A DNA stretch of 40,823 bases from Candidatus Omnitrophota bacterium (GTDB lineage: Bacteria > Omnitrophota > Gorgyraeia > Gorgyraeales > Gorgyraeaceae), in assembly GCA_026387235.1 (NCBI GenBank), contig JAPLMD010000024.1, forward strand, positions 1 through 40,823, given 5' to 3'. The notes under the pieces are model-generated. The model was not told the DNA's origin. It searched no databases and worked only from the letters and a program-made list of their open reading frames with translations. The translations under genes and the position numbers were made by a program. This document shows, piece after piece, positions 7,880 through 16,448 of the stretch (within the stretch, counting starts at the first letter, position 1; each line of letters begins with the position of its first letter).

Positions 7880-8413
7880 ATGCATAAAATAATCATTTCC
7901 CATATAATTATTTTGTTCGGCCTCAGCGCCTCTTTATGCTTTGCTGAAGAAATAAAAAAAGAAGACAAGAATAATGACGGCAAGCCTGACATGTGGATAT
8001 ATTATGACGATAACAAAAGGCCTGTTAAGATAGAGAGCGACAGAAACTATGACGGCAGGCCTGACCTCTGGATATCCTATGGAAAAAAAGGCCAGAGACG
8101 GACAGTGATTGATCTGAACTTTGACGGCAGGCCTGACATGTATTCATATTACCAGTACGGCCAGCGCGTAAAATTAGAAATAGATTTTGATTACGACGGA
8201 AACTTAGATCAGATAAACAAATATATGGACAATAAAATTGTAAAGATGCAGAAACTGGATAAAAAAACAGGCAAGCTTGAAACAGTCTTTGACAAATCAG
8301 GCCTTTATCTATCTCAAAAGAAAAACGCCCAGGAATACAAACAAAAGACCGAACCCCTTACTGATAGTAAAACCCTCCCCGAAAAAAATAAAACCAAGCA
8401 AAAAAGAAATTAA
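7880..8413 (+). CDS. Secreted protein with four DxNxDGxxD calcium-binding-type repeats
   Basis: 177 residues with a signal peptide ending near residue 22 (LSASLCFA). Four units at a period of 24-25 residues start at Asp29, Asp54, Asp78 and Asp102: DKNNDGKPD, DRNYDGRPD, DLNFDGRPD and DFDYDGNLD. Each is followed by an aromatic strand such as MWIYYDDN or LWISYGKK. The Asp/Asn spacing resembles EF-hand-like and thrombospondin type-3 calcium loops, so calcium-dependent folding outside the cytoplasm is likely. The last 40 residues are a low-complexity Lys/Gln/Thr tail. The last 105 bp overlap the 3' end of the convergent EamA gene, so the tail is coded opposite a conserved transmembrane helix. The function is unknown. 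Confidence 0.7.
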   Translation: MHKIIISHIIILFGLSASLCFAEEIKKEDKNNDGKPDMWIYYDDNKRPVKIESDRNYDGRPDLWISYGKKGQRRTVIDLNFDGRPDMYSYYQYGQRVKLEIDFDYDGNLDQINKYMDNKIVKMQKLDKKTGKLETVFDKSGLYLSQKKNAQEYKQKTEPLTDSKTLPEKNKTKQKRN

Positions 8414-8728
8414 TGGGTATGCCGCTGCAATAGGCACCATCTTTGAAACCTCGCCGTGTTTCAGGGCATTATAGAAAAATATCTGTCCAAGTATACTTGC
8501 AAGCATGCCGCCCATGAATAAAAATAAAATGGTCCTCGGTTCAGCCTTTAGCGCTGATTTGAATATATTAATATTGCAAAGGCTCATGATAATAGCACCT
8601 AGGATAACTCCTGCTGAGCGCACCAATACGCCTGACAAAGGCTCTATATTCTTAAGTCCTGTCTTTTCCAGTATAGGCGCTATGCCCCACACTAACGCTG
8701 CCAGTATCGCAAAATAAAACGGTTTCAT
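8309..8728 (-). CDS. EamA-family half-size transporter (DMT superfamily)
   Basis: 139 residues containing one EamA repeat with about five hydrophobic helices, beginning MKPFYFAILAALVWGIAPIL and ending in the characteristic helix GFGLLFVFLGVFLLR. Most family members have two repeats. Single-repeat forms of about this size are known and would work as dimers. AGGAG lies upstream of the ATG. Substrates of the family vary (metabolites, amino acids, drugs), and none can be assigned here. Its 3' end overlaps the plus-strand secreted protein gene by 105 bp. Confidence 0.8.
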   Translation of the reverse strand: MKPFYFAILAALVWGIAPILEKTGLKNIEPLSGVLVRSAGVILGAIIMSLCNINIFKSALKAEPRTILFLFMGGMLASILGQIFFYNALKHGEVSKMVPIAAAYPLISFLLGFIFFGEGFTISKGFGLLFVFLGVFLLR

Positions 8729-8843
8729 ATTCTTCTCCTATCGTTATTTAAAGTTCAGATATAAGATAGCAGATATCATTTACAAACACAACAACTTTAC
8801 ACTCAAGCAATACTCATTTTGTAAACTTATTTAAAATTAATTG

Positions 8844-8852
8844 TGATATAAT
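8844..8852 (+). promoter_or_regulatory. Extended -10 promoter of era, leaderless geometry
   Basis: TGATATAAT at 8844-8852, followed by only six bases (GCTTTT) before the era ATG at 8859. There is no Shine-Dalgarno sequence and no -35 at normal spacing (TTGTAA is 22 bp away). Confidence 0.5.
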
Positions 8853-8858
8853 GCTTTT

Positions 8859-9740
8859 ATGTTCAAAGCCGGAAAAGTAGCGATAATCGGAAGGCCGAAC
8901 GTAGGAAAATCCACGCTTCTCAACGTGCTCGTTAAGGAAAAGGTCTGCATCGTATCTGAAAAACCCGAGACCACGCGCGATAATATCCAGGGCATAATAT
9001 CAGATAAGGATTTTCAGGTAGTATTCGTAGATACCCCGGGCATGCACAGGCCGAAGAACCTTCTCGGAAAACTGATGGTGCGCAAGGCTCAAGCCTCTCT
9101 CACGGAAACAGACTTAAATCTTGTACTTATAGACGCGCGCAACGGAATAACAAAAGAGGATATAGAAATATTCAATCTCATGCCGGTAAAATTAAATATC
9201 CTCATCATAAATAAAATAGATGGCATTGATAGGCGGCATATCCTGCCTATCATTGAAAAAGCCCACAAATTTAATTTCAAAGAAATAATACCTATATCAG
9301 CTTTAAAAAAAGACGGCACAGATATTGTGTTTAAAAAAATACTGGAATACCTGCCTGAAGGTTTTCCGCTTTTCCCGGAAGACCAGCTGACTGATAAAAA
9401 TGAGCGGTTTATGGTGCAGGAAATCATCAGGGAAAAAACACTGGAAATAACTTATCAGGAGGTACCTCATTCCATAGCTGTGACCGTTGAAGAGATGAAA
9501 GAAAAAAAAGACAGGGAAAATAAAGACATCATCTACATAAGAGCTAACATCTATTGCGAAAAAACCAGCCAGAAAGGCATCATCATAGGCAAGGACGGCA
9601 GGATGCTCAAGAAAATAGGCGAGGTTTCAAGAAAAGACATAGAAACTTTCCTGCAGAAAAAGGTCTTCCTGGATCTATGGGTCAAGGTGTACGAAAACTG
9701 GAGAAAAGACTCTTTTGCCCTGAAAAATCTGGGTTATTAA
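8859..9740 (+). CDS. era: GTPase Era, 30S ribosome assembly factor
   Basis: This assists 16S rRNA maturation and small-subunit assembly. At 293 residues it is typical. The G1 motif is GRPNVGKS near residue 11, the switch region TTRDNIQG contains G2, G3 is DTPG near residue 60, and G4 is NKID near residue 118. The C-terminal KH RNA-binding domain shows IIIGKDGRMLKKIG near residue 240. It stands alone on the plus strand between two minus-strand genes. The start follows the -10 box by six bases and lacks a ribosome binding site, so the mRNA is probably leaderless. Confidence 0.96.
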   Translation: MFKAGKVAIIGRPNVGKSTLLNVLVKEKVCIVSEKPETTRDNIQGIISDKDFQVVFVDTPGMHRPKNLLGKLMVRKAQASLTETDLNLVLIDARNGITKEDIEIFNLMPVKLNILIINKIDGIDRRHILPIIEKAHKFNFKEIIPISALKKDGTDIVFKKILEYLPEGFPLFPEDQLTDKNERFMVQEIIREKTLEITYQEVPHSIAVTVEEMKEKKDRENKDIIYIRANIYCEKTSQKGIIIGKDGRMLKKIGEVSRKDIETFLQKKVFLDLWVKVYENWRKDSFALKNLGY

Positions 9741-9742
9741 AA

Positions 9743-10444
9743 CTACAATCCTAAAAACTGTATCGCCAATCCGCAAAGCAGTATTGTGCCGCCTGCCAAA
9801 GCATGAGTGTAGCGCTCAATTTTCCCCAAAGGAATCAGCTTAATCCCGAAGAATGAAATCATTACTATGCTAAACATGGTAATGATGGTAGTCGCGCCGA
9901 ATATTATTGTTACCCACAATACCCCTAAAAGGTTATTTTTTGCTGCCGGGTACATAAGGATAGGTATCAGAGGCTCGCATGGCCCGAAAACAAATATTGT
10001 AAACAGTACCCATGGAGTTATGTTGGCCTTCCTATCTTCATCATGAACATGAGCGTGCTCGTGTTTGTGGGAATGCGCGTGCTCATGATCTGCGTCATCC
10101 ATGTGGCTATGTATGTGCTTGTGGGGCTTATTTTTTAACGCGCTATGAATGCCCCAGACAAAATAAGTAACCCCGAATATTATTAATAACCAACCTGCTA
10201 TATTCCCCCTGAACGATTCAAGCGCCTTTAATTTCATTACCTCTATTCCGAAAAAAATTCCTACAAAACCAATAAGGACAGAGCTCATGATATGGCCTAT
10301 GCCGCACAAAAACGTCAATATGGCGGTCTTCGCCATGGACCATTTTCTTGCCTTTGCCATCACTATAAACGGGATATAATGATCAGGTCCGAAAACAGTG
10401 TGTAAAAAACCTATAGTAGCAGCTGTAATATATAATGTTACCAT
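9743..10444 (-). CDS. Nickel/cobalt-type transporter with His-rich loop (UreH/RcnA-like)
   Basis: A 233-residue membrane protein with about six helices. The GPDHYIPF motif near residue 19 resembles the HxxxxDH-type metal motif of the NicO and UreH-like families. The central cytoplasmic or periplasmic loop is extremely His-rich (about residues 108-136, with repeated HxH and HEHAH units), as expected for binding Ni2+, Co2+ or Zn2+. Direction (uptake or efflux) cannot be read from the sequence. It is the last gene of the long minus-strand run, starting one base after the GH94-like stop, and it ends two bases from the convergent era stop. The LarA-like protein at 3.2 kb is a possible nickel user. 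Confidence 0.75.
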   Translation of the reverse strand: MVTLYITAATIGFLHTVFGPDHYIPFIVMAKARKWSMAKTAILTFLCGIGHIMSSVLIGFVGIFFGIEVMKLKALESFRGNIAGWLLIIFGVTYFVWGIHSALKNKPHKHIHSHMDDADHEHAHSHKHEHAHVHDEDRKANITPWVLFTIFVFGPCEPLIPILMYPAAKNNLLGVLWVTIIFGATTIITMFSIVMISFFGIKLIPLGKIERYTHALAGGTILLCGLAIQFLGL

Positions 10445-10445
10445 A

Positions 10446-13400
10446 TTAAATTAAATTTATATCTATTCTTCTTACTTTTCTGTTTCTTACGTCTAAGGAA
10501 TAAGGCTGGCCTATTATATCTTTTTGGATGTCAATTTTCCTTCCGTCATTATATTCTAATACAATAGAATTTACCTTTACGGAATTTTTTCCAACCGTGT
10601 CTTTCATTTTAGGATTGTGGTAAACTACGAGGGTTTTACCTAAAAATTTAAAAGCGTACGTATTCTCCGGAAAACCTCTGCCGGGATTTTTCGTAAAAAG
10701 CCAGGAAGGCAGCATAGGGCTGAATTTCAGGCTCAGCCCGCCTTTTTCATTTACAAAAAACGGTTCTTTGCCCGCGCTCATCAATAACCATACATTCAGC
10801 ATTTCCGCTGTTGAGCCGCTCAGGCGCGCCACAAAACCCCTGCCATGCATCTTCGCGTCTGGAAAAGCGCTGGAAACTATAAAAGAAGAATTTTCAAAGA
10901 TGCTTCTTTTATATCTCTCCGGCCTCTGGAACGGGACCAGGGTATTCTTAAACTCCGCGAAAAATTCTTCATAAAGGCCTTTTTTCAATATTTCCAGAAG
11001 ATATTTATATTCCATGTGAAGCCATACGGATTCATTCTCCAGCCAGCCCGGGGTAAATATGCTGGAGCGGCCCACTTCTTTGGACACGCCCTCCAGAGGT
11101 TCGTTAATCCTATACATCTTTAATTTTGCGTCATATATTTTCGTTTTCTTAAGAGACGCGTATAAAACCTTTGCTTTTTCCTTATCAGGTTCTATCTTCA
11201 ATGCCCTCACAGGCCCTTCCAGGAATAAAGGCAGCCTGATATTTTTAAACGCTGTCGGCTTTACTAAAGGCAGCCCTTTTATCGGGTCCAGCTTGCCTAA
11301 TAGTTCATATTTTACAACCTCATTTATAAAATAGGTGGTATACGCCTTTTTTACAGGGTCATACGCCTTTTTAACCGCGCTGTCTATCTTTATAAGAAAA
11401 CTATTCATTGTTTCTTTTAAATCTTTGGCGCTCAAATTCCTCTCTATGCCCGTAAAACCAAATTTAACTTTCTGCCTGTATTCTTCTTTGAAAGAATTGG
11501 CTTTGTCCCAATAATAAAAATCATTTCCCTTTTCTTTTATGGTGGTTTCCAGATTTTTTATAAAATCATGCAATTCTTCCGGAAGATTGACATTATAATT
11601 GCCGTTAGGGCCAAGCTTATTCAGAGAATTAAGCGTAAATACAACCTGGCGTTTTAATTCAAAAACTTCAGGCGTAGACGATCCGAAAAGACCCGGCAGG
11701 CCATTCATCGAATCGCACCAGCCCGGCTTATCAGCCTCCATTTCAATGCCGATGCCGAACGGGTCAAGCGAAGAAATCTTATTGGCTGTGATGCAAAGCA
11801 TTTTTACTAAAAGCGTGGTTTTATAAATATTGCCTTTTCCGTTATTTGTCCGCATCAAATGAGAATCGCAGGCGCGCTGTTTTATCAGATGAGTTTTTTT
11901 AGCGTCATGCTCCAATGAATGATATTGCCTTATAACGCCTTCACTTTTTAATAAATACCTTGCTGAGCGGGGTTTCACGCAGAACATATTATCATAAAAA
12001 GTAAATTCTTTTTTATCTAAAAGGATTTCCTTTAACTTGTCCGGAAATACGCCCAGGAAACTTTCAACCAGATCCAGATTATACGTCCAGTGGTCTACCC
12101 AGTACCCTTCTCCGTGCTCTGCGTCATAAATAGTAACGCAGTTCTTTGACAAAATGTCCAGAAGAGCGTACCAGGATATTTTTAATTTTATGCCCAGTTT
12201 TTCTATTTCCATGAATAACTTACCCGGCGTAAATTCGGCTGATAAAACAGTCCTTAATTTTTCGAAATCAGATTCCTGGATATTGCCCTTGAGGGCTTTT
12301 TTTATTGAATCCGCTTCTTTCAATTTGAACTTTACGCCTTTTAAAATCAATGGATTATAGCCATCCGCCTGTATCAAGTTATAAAAATACAGTATATTGA
12401 AATCCTTTATGTCCGGATTAAAGAATACATCGTTTCTGCGGTTCTGGTTGGTATCCCTGTAATTACTATCGCCCTGTGAAAAATAAGCCGGCTCTATTGA
12501 GAATTTATTGTAATCCCTTTCCAGGTCTCCGTGCTTGCGGGAATACACGTAAAACGCGTAAGTATGGGCATTGGAGCAGGCGATTGGAATTCCGCCTCTT
12601 AACACATTATCTAAAAACGCCTGGCCGCAATACGCGTCATATTTCTTATCAGCGCTGACGGTAAAAATATTATCCTGGATCTCATTTATTATATTTTTAT
12701 TCTCTTCCCTTTTTGAAATAAAGAATTGCTCTTTAGTCAATTCAGGGAGGAAAGAGTTCAATTTATTCTTTGAGCTCATATGGCCTGATAGAGTATAAAG
12801 TTTAACCTCCTCGCCTTTCCTGAGCTTAAAAGCCGCGTAAGCCATGGCGCTTGGCAATTTATTTTGATTCATCTGGTTCTTTGATATCCTGAACTTATTA
12901 CCGTTCACAAAATTTACAGGATACGAAAAGTCCGTTATCTGGCCGAATATGGCCTCCGGATCAACCGCGACAGGCAGCGCCTTGCCTGAAATAGAAGCCA
13001 AATAGAAATTGCCTTCTTCTACAAACTTGACCTCTGACGCGTCCTTTGGATCAACTTTTAACCTGTAAAAAGGCGCGTTGTTTTCCAGGTTCTCAACAAG
13101 CATCCATGCCTCAATAGTGCGCCTCATTTTTTGTAAAAAGAAATTAGAAGTGCCGTAAGGAATTATCATAGGCGTGCCGTCTAGCGCTTCAACGGAGATG
13201 TCTTTTTTGGAAATATTCTTGATAGCGGCTATCCTCGCGAGTCCCGCAAAAGGCTGGTTCGGTATTGTGAAATACTTTATTTCCACGCTTAAACCAAGCG
13301 TGGAATTTATCTCCTCAATCCTCAATTCATGGCCGCTGACAAACATGCGCTGTTTTATAACAGCTTCTGTCTCTCCTGAATAGGATTTAAAAGGTTCATA

Positions 13401-13688
13401 GAAAATATTATTTTCCCCTTTTTTGATTTTCAAAAACGTGCGAAAACCCTGGGATGAAACTAATTGATACGCCCTGTTTGCCGGGAAAAATTCCATTATT
13501 GAGCTGTCTTTGCCGTTCACTCCAAAACTGCAGACAGCCTGGCCCCTGTTAACATAGAAAACCCACATTGGTATGCCGAATAATCCTGCTATGCCAGGCA
13601 GGAAATTCGAAAACGCCCCTGCCAGATTATAGTTTTCTATCACAAATTCATTATTCGAATCTATATAATATTTTACCTTTTTGTCCAT
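10446..13688 (-). CDS. GH94-like glycoside phosphorylase family protein (cellobiose phosphorylase-like)
   Basis: 1080 residues from the chosen ATG at 13688. A TTG start 36 bp upstream would overlap the GH5 gene and is less likely. The C-terminal half has the (alpha/alpha)6-barrel signatures of family GH94, including QGDSNYRDTNQNRR near residue 405 and KPGWCDSMNG near residue 655. In the latter the Asp sits where GH94 enzymes carry their catalytic acid (family motif GDWNDGMN). The N-terminal part matches the beta-sandwich of these enzymes. No signal peptide or membrane helices are seen, so it is cytoplasmic. It would phosphorolyse a beta-glucosidic disaccharide or oligosaccharide, but the specificity cannot be read. 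The GH5 gene is directly upstream. Confidence 0.75.
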   Translation of the reverse strand: MDKKVKYYIDSNNEFVIENYNLAGAFSNFLPGIAGLFGIPMWVFYVNRGQAVCSFGVNGKDSSIMEFFPANRAYQLVSSQGFRTFLKIKKGENNIFYEPFKSYSGETEAVIKQRMFVSGHELRIEEINSTLGLSVEIKYFTIPNQPFAGLARIAAIKNISKKDISVEALDGTPMIIPYGTSNFFLQKMRRTIEAWMLVENLENNAPFYRLKVDPKDASEVKFVEEGNFYLASISGKALPVAVDPEAIFGQITDFSYPVNFVNGNKFRISKNQMNQNKLPSAMAYAAFKLRKGEEVKLYTLSGHMSSKNKLNSFLPELTKEQFFISKREENKNIINEIQDNIFTVSADKKYDAYCGQAFLDNVLRGGIPIACSNAHTYAFYVYSRKHGDLERDYNKFSIEPAYFSQGDSNYRDTNQNRRNDVFFNPDIKDFNILYFYNLIQADGYNPLILKGVKFKLKEADSIKKALKGNIQESDFEKLRTVLSAEFTPGKLFMEIEKLGIKLKISWYALLDILSKNCVTIYDAEHGEGYWVDHWTYNLDLVESFLGVFPDKLKEILLDKKEFTFYDNMFCVKPRSARYLLKSEGVIRQYHSLEHDAKKTHLIKQRACDSHLMRTNNGKGNIYKTTLLVKMLCITANKISSLDPFGIGIEMEADKPGWCDSMNGLPGLFGSSTPEVFELKRQVVFTLNSLNKLGPNGNYNVNLPEELHDFIKNLETTIKEKGNDFYYWDKANSFKEEYRQKVKFGFTGIERNLSAKDLKETMNSFLIKIDSAVKKAYDPVKKAYTTYFINEVVKYELLGKLDPIKGLPLVKPTAFKNIRLPLFLEGPVRALKIEPDKEKAKVLYASLKKTKIYDAKLKMYRINEPLEGVSKEVGRSSIFTPGWLENESVWLHMEYKYLLEILKKGLYEEFFAEFKNTLVPFQRPERYKRSIFENSSFIVSSAFPDAKMHGRGFVARLSGSTAEMLNVWLLMSAGKEPFFVNEKGGLSLKFSPMLPSWLFTKNPGRGFPENTYAFKFLGKTLVVYHNPKMKDTVGKNSVKVNSIVLEYNDGRKIDIQKDIIGQPYSLDVRNRKVRRIDINLI

Positions 13689-13701
13689 TTGGGTAATTCT
13701 A

Positions 13702-14895
13702 TCAGATACTCTTAAAACTGGCAAGTAAATTAGATAGGGCCTTATTTTCCGCGAAATTCCTGGTTTTCCAGGATTCCACTATTTCTTTTTTATGCTTCTT
13801 CCACAACGCGTAGAAATTCTCAAAACCATATACCGGGCCTTGCCGGTTAACCCAGAGAGGGTTCCCGAGATATTGATAAATTCCGTCCGGAAACGCGTTG
13901 TTTCCCACGGCCTTATACGTCCAGTATGTCCAATGGAACCCAAATTCTTTAAAACATTTCAGCGTATCTTTAACCCAGGCCAATTCGCCGCAGCATCCCG
14001 CTGGGTATCTCGAAGTTACCCCGAATTCTCCGGTAAAAATAGGCACGTTCCATTTTTTTGAATAATTATAATATCCTTTGAGCTGCTTTCTTATAGTATC
14101 CGCATCCCAGTATTCTCCCATTATATCGCCGGGATATTTCAGCCCATGATGAAAATTAAAAGTAAACTCCAACGGAGGGTAATAATGAACGCTGTAGGAC
14201 AGGTTGTCCGCGAATGGCGAACCTATATCTTCCAGGCGCTGCCCCCAGAGGTTACCTTCCAGAAATATTATATGATTTTTATCGCTAGCCCTTATGCGCT
14301 TGACGAGTTTTACGTAAAGACCCCGGAGTTTCTTGCCGGCGTCGGACGTTTTGATCACGGATTCATTTAAGACATCATAACCCGCCACTATCTGCTCGTC
14401 CTTAAAAGTATCTGCCAGTAATTCCCACAGCTTAAAAAACTTTTCCTGATGCCTTTTATTTTTCCAAAACCCTGCCTTGCCGTCGCTATCGCTATGCCAG
14501 TCTTCATTCTGGGAGCCGGGCGCGGCGTGCATGTCCAGTATGCAGTAAATCCTGTATTTTTCGCAGAGCCTGACTGCTTTTTTAAGTATTTTTAAACCGT
14601 CTTCTTTTTCTATTAACCTGTAATTGAAAGGGAGCCTGATGCAGTTGAAACCAAGCGATGATATATTCTTAAAATCAGCTTCTGTTATAAAATTATTCCT
14701 GTAGAGCTTTGTGAAGTTATCCAGTTCCTTTTGGCCCCAGCGTTTTTTGAACTCGGCTTTGAAAATCCTTTCCGCTATATTCCTCCCATGGAGAATATAC
14801 CCCTCCATCATGAGCCATCCGCCGAGGTTCACGCCGTGGAGAAAAACCTTCCTGCCCTTTGAATCAACAATGGTGTTATTCTTCGTCTTTAGCAT
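13702..14895 (-). CDS. Glycoside hydrolase family 5 enzyme, cytoplasmic
   Basis: 397 residues forming a single (beta/alpha)8 catalytic domain. The N-terminus shows GVNLGGWLMMEGY, the strand motif LGFNCIRLPFNYR lies near residue 81, the acid/base Glu178 is in YDVLNES and the nucleophile Glu290 is in FTGEFG. No signal peptide or carbohydrate-binding module is present, so it acts inside the cell, as some exo-beta-glucanase-like GH5 members do. The pairing with a GH94-like phosphorylase 13 bp downstream suggests stepwise breakdown of a beta-glucan or oligosaccharide. The start has almost no ribosome binding site. A short frame with a strong one ends 14 bp upstream and could couple translation. 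Confidence 0.85.
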   Translation of the reverse strand: MLKTKNNTIVDSKGRKVFLHGVNLGGWLMMEGYILHGRNIAERIFKAEFKKRWGQKELDNFTKLYRNNFITEADFKNISSLGFNCIRLPFNYRLIEKEDGLKILKKAVRLCEKYRIYCILDMHAAPGSQNEDWHSDSDGKAGFWKNKRHQEKFFKLWELLADTFKDEQIVAGYDVLNESVIKTSDAGKKLRGLYVKLVKRIRASDKNHIIFLEGNLWGQRLEDIGSPFADNLSYSVHYYPPLEFTFNFHHGLKYPGDIMGEYWDADTIRKQLKGYYNYSKKWNVPIFTGEFGVTSRYPAGCCGELAWVKDTLKCFKEFGFHWTYWTYKAVGNNAFPDGIYQYLGNPLWVNRQGPVYGFENFYALWKKHKKEIVESWKTRNFAENKALSNLLASFKSI

Positions 14896-14909
14896 AAATT
14901 ATGGGCAGT

Positions 14910-14993
14910 TTAGGCTCGTGCCCGGGAGCAAAAACTGCAGCCCTCTTTGCAATGAGCAACAGGCCTCAACATATAATGAATCGTGACCTTCAT
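14910..14993 (-). CDS. Possible 27-aa Cys-rich peptide or leader ORF
   Basis: A short frame with a perfect GGAGG five bases before its ATG, in the otherwise empty 113 bp between ogg and GH5. The peptide carries three cysteines in CKEGCSFC (residues 15-22) and ends with the basic SRARA. The strong initiation site and its place in the operon argue for translation. It could be a metal- or redox-sensing leader peptide, a coupling device for the weakly initiated GH5 gene, or the relic of a larger gene. No relative is recognised. Confidence 0.4.
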   Translation of the reverse strand: MKVTIHYMLRPVAHCKEGCSFCSRARA

Positions 14994-15008
14994 GATAACC
15001 TCCTTTTT

Positions 15009-15638
15009 TTATTTATATATGAACCCGGTCTCTTTGGACCAGAATAAAAGATCCAGTTCATCCATGGGAATATTTATCTTTTTGCAGAACTTCCCAAGTT
15101 TATTTTCTATATCAAGGTATTCTTTTTTAGTCAATGATTTCGGGATCTCGTTTATCACGCCATAATTTTTCAAGTTCTTGAGTATATGCACATCCAGTAT
15201 CGCGAGATCTTTCCCAAAACCTATATTTCTTAAAAAATGGCTGGCCTCTTTATAGCCTATACCCTTTACATTTTCAACAAGCCATTCCCTGGTTTTAAAT
15301 ATATCCTTTTGGTCTATATAATCTTTTATTGAGAAACAACCGTTCTTTTTGAATAGTCTCCTGGCATTCACGATAAACTCTGACTTTTTATTCAGAAATC
15401 TCGCCGCTTTAAGATATGGGCTTATGGCCTTTGGAGACCCGTTAAAAAGCAGGCCCTTGTTCTTTAATTCCTTTATTGCCTTGTCGCATTCAACTGCCTC
15501 TGCCTGAGGCGTCAATATGCAGAAACAAAGCTCTGAAAAAACATGCTTATCATCTTTTTTATAGCTATTCTCGAAATCCTTAAGCCTGTTTTTAATCAGT
15601 TTTTTATTCTTCCTGTAATATGCCGAAAGATTTTTCAT
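15009..15638 (-). CDS. ogg: N-glycosylase/DNA lyase, Ogg2-type 8-oxoguanine glycosylase
   Basis: 209 residues of the HhH-GPD superfamily, Ogg2 branch (best known from archaea and anaerobes). The helix-hairpin-helix reads VKGIGYKEASHFLRN, where the lysine is the predicted catalytic residue, followed by LAILDVHIL with the catalytic aspartate. There is no Fe-S loop, unlike nth. It excises 8-oxoguanine, in keeping with its position in a cluster against oxidative stress. It overlaps the upstream glutaredoxin-like gene by 4 bp. Confidence 0.85.
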   Translation of the reverse strand: MKNLSAYYRKNKKLIKNRLKDFENSYKKDDKHVFSELCFCILTPQAEAVECDKAIKELKNKGLLFNGSPKAISPYLKAARFLNKKSEFIVNARRLFKKNGCFSIKDYIDQKDIFKTREWLVENVKGIGYKEASHFLRNIGFGKDLAILDVHILKNLKNYGVINEIPKSLTKKEYLDIENKLGKFCKKINIPMDELDLLFWSKETGFIYK

Positions 15639-15868
15639 ATTCCAAGGGCTTTAGCTATGGCCTCTTTGTCAAAACCCACTATTATCCGGCCGTCTATATC
15701 CAGGACAGGCACTCCCATCTGGCCTGATTTATCCATCATCTCCTGGCTGGCCTGGCTGTTCATACCTACGTCTATATTTTCGAACTGTATATTATTTTTC
15801 TTTAAAAATTCTTTTGTCATCGCGCAATAAGAACAAGTAGAAGTGGAATATATTTTAACATTAGGCAT
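15635..15868 (-). CDS. Glutaredoxin-like protein (YruB/NrdH-type)
   Basis: 77 residues, a minimal thioredoxin fold. The redox motif CSYC is at residues 12-15 and the cis-proline lies in MGVPVLDIDG. The C-terminal IIVGFDKEAIAKAL is typical of small anaerobe glutaredoxins of the YruB group. It probably takes electrons from thioredoxin reductase and reduces protein disulfides. AGGAGG lies just upstream of the ATG. It overlaps ogg by 4 bp. Confidence 0.88.
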   Translation of the reverse strand: MPNVKIYSTSTCSYCAMTKEFLKKNNIQFENIDVGMNSQASQEMMDKSGQMGVPVLDIDGRIIVGFDKEAIAKALGI

Positions 15869-15876
15869 AGCGCCTC

Positions 15877-16446
15877 CTATTTAGATAGTGCAAGTTTTAC
15901 GCCTAACTCAAATGCCTTTTTTAAACAGCTGGGGTGATTTAAAATGCCTGCCTTCTCACCCACGCCGGAACAAAAAAGCTCTCCCTGATAATCCGCATTT
16001 ATAGTCGCGAATAAATTCTTGGCAATGGATTTTGCGTTTTCAAAAAAATCATTCCTCTTTGATCCTTCAACAGAAATAAATACAGCCTTTTTCTTTCTAT
16101 AGCCCGTATCTTTACTAAGCATATACTTCAAATGCCAGACACACTGAAATCTATCAATCATCATTTTTGTCTGAGCGCTTAAACTGCCGAAGAAAACAGG
16201 TGAAGCTAAAACCAGGATATCCGCATCTTTAATCTTCTTATACAGTTCATGCATGTCGTCATGGATCACGCACTCGCCGTCATCCCCGATACCTTCGCAT
16301 TCCTGGCATGGAGAAAATTTTAATTTATTGAGGATGACCTTTTCTATTTCAGCGCCTTTACTTCCAGCGCCTTCCAGGACTTTATCCAAAAGGATATCAG
16401 TGTTGCCGCCTATTCTAGGGCTGCCGTTTATACCTAATACTTTCAT
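15877..16446 (-). CDS. Flavodoxin-fold NAD(P)H:FMN oxidoreductase / iron-sulfur flavoprotein-like
   Basis: 189 residues from the ATG at 16446 (MKVLGINGSPR). A longer frame reaching back into the rubrerythrin gene is unlikely. GINGSPRIGGNTDILL is the FMN phosphate loop of the NADPH-dependent FMN reductase family. A Cys pair, PCQEC, at about residues 45-49 and another Cys in GECVIH resemble the compact cluster motif of iron-sulfur flavoproteins, but one cysteine of the full four may be missing. It likely passes electrons in the O2/peroxide defence chain. It starts two bases after the rubrerythrin stop. Confidence 0.8.
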   Translation of the reverse strand: MKVLGINGSPRIGGNTDILLDKVLEGAGSKGAEIEKVILNKLKFSPCQECEGIGDDGECVIHDDMHELYKKIKDADILVLASPVFFGSLSAQTKMMIDRFQCVWHLKYMLSKDTGYRKKKAVFISVEGSKRNDFFENAKSIAKNLFATINADYQGELFCSGVGEKAGILNHPSCLKKAFELGVKLALSK

Positions 16447-16448
16447 GA

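Noticed and set aside
8277-8474. 65-codon plus-strand frame after the calcium-repeat domain
   Set aside because: A frame-shifted reading of the repeat protein tail lying opposite the EamA gene, with no support.
13689-13724. TTG start giving a 12-residue longer GH94-like protein
   Set aside because: It would overlap the GH5 coding end and has no ribosome site. The ATG at 13688 is cleaner.
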